From Saururus chinensis (Eukaryota; Streptophyta; Magnoliopsida; Piperales; Saururaceae): DNA of 64,000 nucleotides. The DNA lies in the NCBI GenBank assembly GCA_035235625.1, contig CP141146.1, positions 21,198,501 through 21,262,500 of the forward strand. The letters run 5' to 3'. The notes beneath the pieces were generated by a model. It ran no database searches and had not been told where the DNA came from. It saw nothing but the letters and a program-made list of their open reading frames with translations. Below are positions 60,895-64,000 of this stretch, piece after piece; position 1 is the first letter of the stretch, and every line of letters begins with the position of its first letter. A program made the translations under genes and the position numbers.

Positions 60895-61255
60895 TGACGA
60901 TGATTTCGTCCTTTAAAAGGACAAAATTGGCTTTGGTCTCAAAAGCTAATAGCGGAATTTGTCCAAGTGAGTCAATTTTATTGTTTAGAAGTATGTGATT
61001 TCGTCCTTTTAAAAGACGAAAATAACTTAAACCTGAAGGATGAAATTAGCTAAAAAATTTAATGAAAAAAGCCATGCAGGCGCCAACTGCTTGGCTGGTG
61101 CCTGCGTGGCAAATAGAAACACAACTTTCAAAAATATTTTCCAAAGTGTTCCAAATTGATGAATAAGTTTTTTTAATTATTAATTAAAAAATTTTCTCTT
61201 CTTTTAAAGGATAAATTTATTAAAAAAATTTAAAAATCATACCGGTAGTGGCACT
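60895..61255 (-). repeat. Right inverted arm of MULE copy 2
   Basis: Two palindromic GATTTCGTCCTTT...AAAAGGAC units at about 60901 and 60999 are followed by GCCATGCAGGCGCC, then GGTGCCTGCGTGGC, the inverse of the left arm. The arm ends near 61230-61255, about 450 bp upstream of the transporter start codon. Confidence 0.8.
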
Positions 61256-61709
61256 TGGCTAACACCTACGTAGTAAAAATAAATATAATTTTAATAATTA
61301 TTTGATCTCTCTAATATTTTAATAAATATATTATTTTAATATTTTTTATATAATTTTTTTAAAATAATAATTCACGTAGGAGTTTGTTGGCACATTCGTT
61401 CGCTATTCCCTTTTACGAGTCTACCTCACTACCTGCAATTGCCCGTGCTACTTACCCAATTGACGGCACTAAAAGCGGCCACGACGGCTCTCGAAAAGCC
61501 TCGTCCCCGCCGAACAAAACCTCTTCGGTCTGCGCACCAAACAAACCACATCGCAACCCCCAATCCCTGTGACCCAAACAAGACAATAGAAAAACAAAAA
61601 ATATCTGAAGAAAGAAACAGAAAAGAAGAAAATCCTCCCACGCAGTCGTCTCAATCGCACAATCCCCGCCGGCGCCGGAGACTCAGCCCCAGCCTCGGGC
61701 AGAGCGGCC

Positions 61710-62018
61710 ATGGCCGGGCAGTCGAGGAAATGGATGATAGTCGTGGCTGCCATCTGGATCCAGGCCTTCACCGGCACCAACTTCGACTTCTCGGCCTACT
61801 CCTGCGACCTCAAGTCCGTGCTGGGCATCTCCCAGGTCCAGCTCAACTACCTCGCCGTCGCCTCCGATCTCGGCAAGGTGTTCGGGTGGTCCTCCGGCCT
61901 CGCCCTCCTCTATCTCCCCCTCTGGCTCGTCCTCTTCGTGGCCGCCTTCATGGGCCTTCTCGGCTACGGCCTCCAGTGGCTCGTCCTCGACGGCGTCCTC
62001 TCTTTGCCTTATTTCTTG
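61710..62018 (+). CDS. MFS/Nodulin-like transporter, first exon only (partial)
   Basis: ATG in a good context (GCGGCCATGG) opens 103 codons: MAGQSRKWMIVVAAIWIQAFTG, NFDFSAYSCDLKSVLGISQVQLNYLAVASDLGKVFGWSSGLALLYLPLWLVLFVAAFMGLLGYGLQWLVLDGVLSLPYFL. This is the N-terminus of plant Nodulin-like MFS proteins (the NFD4-like group), with three to four membrane segments at about residues 8-28, 44-60, 64-86 and 88-103. Known members are membrane transporters; the substrate is not inferable. The exon ends at 62018 with a TTG/GTCAGT donor. No matching exon 2 (usually starting with an FLLCLLAG-like helix) was found to 64000, so the gene runs out of the window or is cut. The exon is GC-rich, unlike its AT-rich neighbours. 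Confidence 0.85.
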
Positions 62019-63888
62019 GTCAGTAGCATTCATCATCTCTTTTTCTCCTTCTAATTTTCGTTCCTTTGGTAGTGAAATTCTATCAAACAGCTAATTAAAA
62101 TTTCCTCCTTTTTCAAATCTTGACATTAATTAATTTTACCTTAATTTCCTCTCACAATTTTCTCCCTCTCCTACTTATTCATCTCATCTTGATTAATAGG
62201 AAAAGATTTCAGTTTTACATTTACAGTTGCTAGGCGGATTGTCTTCTTTAAGAAACTTGAATGGTTATCAAAATAGCTTCCTTTTGTTATTGCTAGCTAC
62301 TTCAGTTAGTTGATTGCTTAAGAGCAAAGGAAACTGGGCAAAGTAAGAAAAGTCGGAGGCATGCCCAGTTGGATGTGTATCACTAGGGGGCACTTAATTA
62401 GTGTGAAAGTGGCAGTTTTAATTTCACGGGGCTCACAAGTTCCTGCACATTCCCAGAATGCGACGTAACGTAAACTCCTAGAGTGAACGGAATGAATTTA
62501 CTAACAGTTATGAGCCGTGGCCAGTGAACTGGTTTTTTTATGCTCTCAGTAACAATGAGCTTAGCGTAAGCTAGTAACAATGAATTTAGCCTAAGCCATG
62601 AATTTAGCCTAAGCCAGATATGAGAGCCCTTTATATTTTAGATTATATGCGCTAATGTACATTAAATTAATATATGATCTCATAGATAGGCACCCTTACA
62701 CTAAACTTATAGTTAGCGAAATACATAAAAAATGCTTCTTATTCGCAAGTATTTTATTTTTTTCTTCGAGTCTGAGCTAGACCAACATTGTGGGCAATGG
62801 TGCCATTGTGCACCATACTAAACAAAGATATGTCATAATTTTCTCTCTGAGTTGGGACCGGCAGATTTGAATCATCTCCCAGCATTATCACATTTTAAAC
62901 TCATTTTTAAGAATAGTGATATTTTTACAACAAAATATTCATAGAAACTCTTATAACTTCACAAGTAGGCCCTACATATAATTATTTATTTAGACTAATT
63001 AAAATTCATATGTAAGTTATTAATGTATGTTTTTGATGTGATATTTTCTTCTTTTTTTTTTAAAATCGGTTACCTAAGTGGAATAAAAAAGAAGCTGATA
63101 TTACACTACTTATAATTAGGTAAGAAAAAGGTAAATCTAAGGTTGAATCTATTATTTTTATCAATAAAGGTAATATAAAGTCTATGGGATAGAAAAAATG
63201 AAATATAAAAATCAATTTTTAATTGAAACGCGCACATTCGCGTGCAGTAGGGCGTCTAACTACCAGTCAATTCACTTCTTCTTTACTGTTCTTTTTTTTT
63301 CTGTTTTTAAAGGAAAGTGGGCCATGTGAGCTTACTTTTTCGGTCCAACAAAAACCCTGCTACGCCATTCTTGTAGGATTTAGTTGTAAAAATTGACTAG
63401 ACAAATTCGTGTATCAGCTTCCCTTTGAAAGTGGTCTGGCGTTGGAATGAATTTACCACCGGCCCTTTGTCTTTCCATGACCATTTTGATGTACATAACT
63501 ATCTTGGTGGGTGAGCCACGTGCTTCTCGTGGTACCGAAGCTGAAGGCCACGATCACGTGGTTTGCATTAGGTTTTCGGCTAATCACGTTGTTTTCTTTA
63601 GTGGAAGCACGTTGTTGATGATGGGAATCATTTTCCGTTCCTTGCCTAACTTAGCTGCCGTCCCTAATAGGCAGTCAGGTACTGATTTGAAACTCGCTTC
63701 TCCACTCTCAAAAGTATGAAAGGGTTATATAAGTACATGAACCCTTTACAAAAAAATATATATTATATGCCATTCTAAAAAATCAGATATCTAAGAGACG
63801 AGATGATCCCCCTCGTTTGTCCCCTTAGATAAAGCTCCCCACCTTGTATACGGCATCGGCCGCAACACCTTATAATCACTTGCTACCG
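62019..63888 (+). other. Probable intron 1 of the transporter, no coding sequence seen
   Basis: AT-rich sequence after the splice donor. Its longest plus-strand ORF (63447-63719) has no family likeness. It holds a short tandem repeat at 62548-62615. It may equally be intergenic if the gene is truncated. Confidence 0.4.
62548..62615 (+). repeat. 25-bp tandem repeat (2.7 copies)
   Basis: Units start at 62548 and 62573, with an 18-nt partial copy at 62598. Each full unit has AGTAACAATGA followed by TTAGC.TAAGC. Confidence 0.85.
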
Positions 63889-64000
63889 CAGCCCCATCTC
63901 CTTCTATCTCTAGCCTACCTGCGACTTCTCCATGATTACTTTCATCTGATCACCTTCATGGAGGTCGCTGGTAGGCTAGAGATAGAAGGAGATGGGGCTG
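63889..64000. repeat. Near-perfect hairpin at the window edge
   Basis: The left arm 63889-63925 (starts CAGCCCCATCTCC) pairs with the right arm 63964-64000 (ends GAGATGGGGCTG): 37 positions with one mismatch. An inner 8-bp CTCCATGA/TCATGGAG pairing continues the stem, leaving a loop of about 20 nt. The right arm ends at the last base, so the structure may extend. It could be a fold-back transposon, a recent inverted duplication or a young microRNA-like precursor; sequence alone does not decide. Confidence 0.8.

Larger units (their letters stand above)
52990..61255 (-). mobile_element. MULE copy 2: MuDR-type transposase plus PMD remnant, long inverted ends
   Basis: Inverted arms lie at about 52990-53040 plus 56331-56900 (left, interrupted by a solo family B LTR) and 60895-61255 (right). 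They share, in inverted order, GCCACGCAGG.GCCAGCCAAGCA and an AATTAATAATT.AAAAAAACTTATT stretch. Between them on the minus strand lie the transposase relic and a PMD C-terminus. Excluding the B LTR it is about 4.9 kb. The exact outer termini and any 9-bp target duplication could not be fixed by eye. Confidence 0.75.

Noticed and set aside
63447..63719. 90-codon ORF as exon 2 of the transporter
   Set aside because: It lacks the hydrophobic helices expected after the first exon and has no acceptor that would join it in frame convincingly.

Overview
This is a plant nuclear window, from a flowering plant. The signs are two plant-type genes with spliceosomal introns, Ty3/gypsy LTR retrotransposons primed by initiator tRNA-Met, Mutator-like elements (MULEs) carrying a plant mobile domain (PMD) gene, and a beta-tubulin fragment. 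I cannot name the species. The first exon of the right-hand gene is markedly GC-rich.

Only two host genes look real. The first is a complete minus-strand gene of nine coding exons (5964-8430) for a 428-residue CCCH zinc finger plus WD40 protein of the ZFWD family. The second is the first exon (61710-62018) of a plus-strand MFS/Nodulin-like transporter. Its remaining exons are not seen before the window ends.

Almost everything else is nested repeats. Family A is an LTR of about 4.9 kb. It is present as the flanks of a wrecked gypsy element (1-4092) and as four solo LTRs with perfect 5-bp target-site duplications (TSDs): 13381-18322 (CCCAT), 21884-31677 (ATTTC), 23269-28173 (CCTCT, nested inside the previous one) and 38331-43164 (GTTGG). 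Family B is an LTR of about 3.3-4 kb. Its copies are a split 5' LTR (9515-31967) leading into a degenerate gag-protease-RT (32080-34154), two solo LTRs (44499-48327 and 53041-56330), a reverse fragment (38075-38330 plus 43165-43828) and a small fragment near 4150-4885. Family C (12980-21420, TSD CTCAC) and family D (solo LTR 11255-12689, TSD GGGGT; LTR plus internal tail 50672-52990) complete the nest. The order of events is readable: D and C entered B, A entered C, A entered B, and A entered A.

Between 34155 and 38330 lie three tandem arrays, a beta-tubulin exon 1 pseudogene (35995-36250) and an unrecognised 92-codon minus-strand ORF (37128-37406).

The right third holds two MULEs that pair a MuDR-type transposase with a PMD gene. 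Copy 1 is on the plus strand (transposase C-terminus at 44341-44498, PMD pseudogene at 48430-50640). Copy 2 is on the minus strand (about 52990-61255) and has long terminal inverted repeats tiled with palindromes of about 28 bp. Solo B LTRs have inserted into both. The window ends in a near-perfect hairpin (63889-64000) that may continue past the edge.
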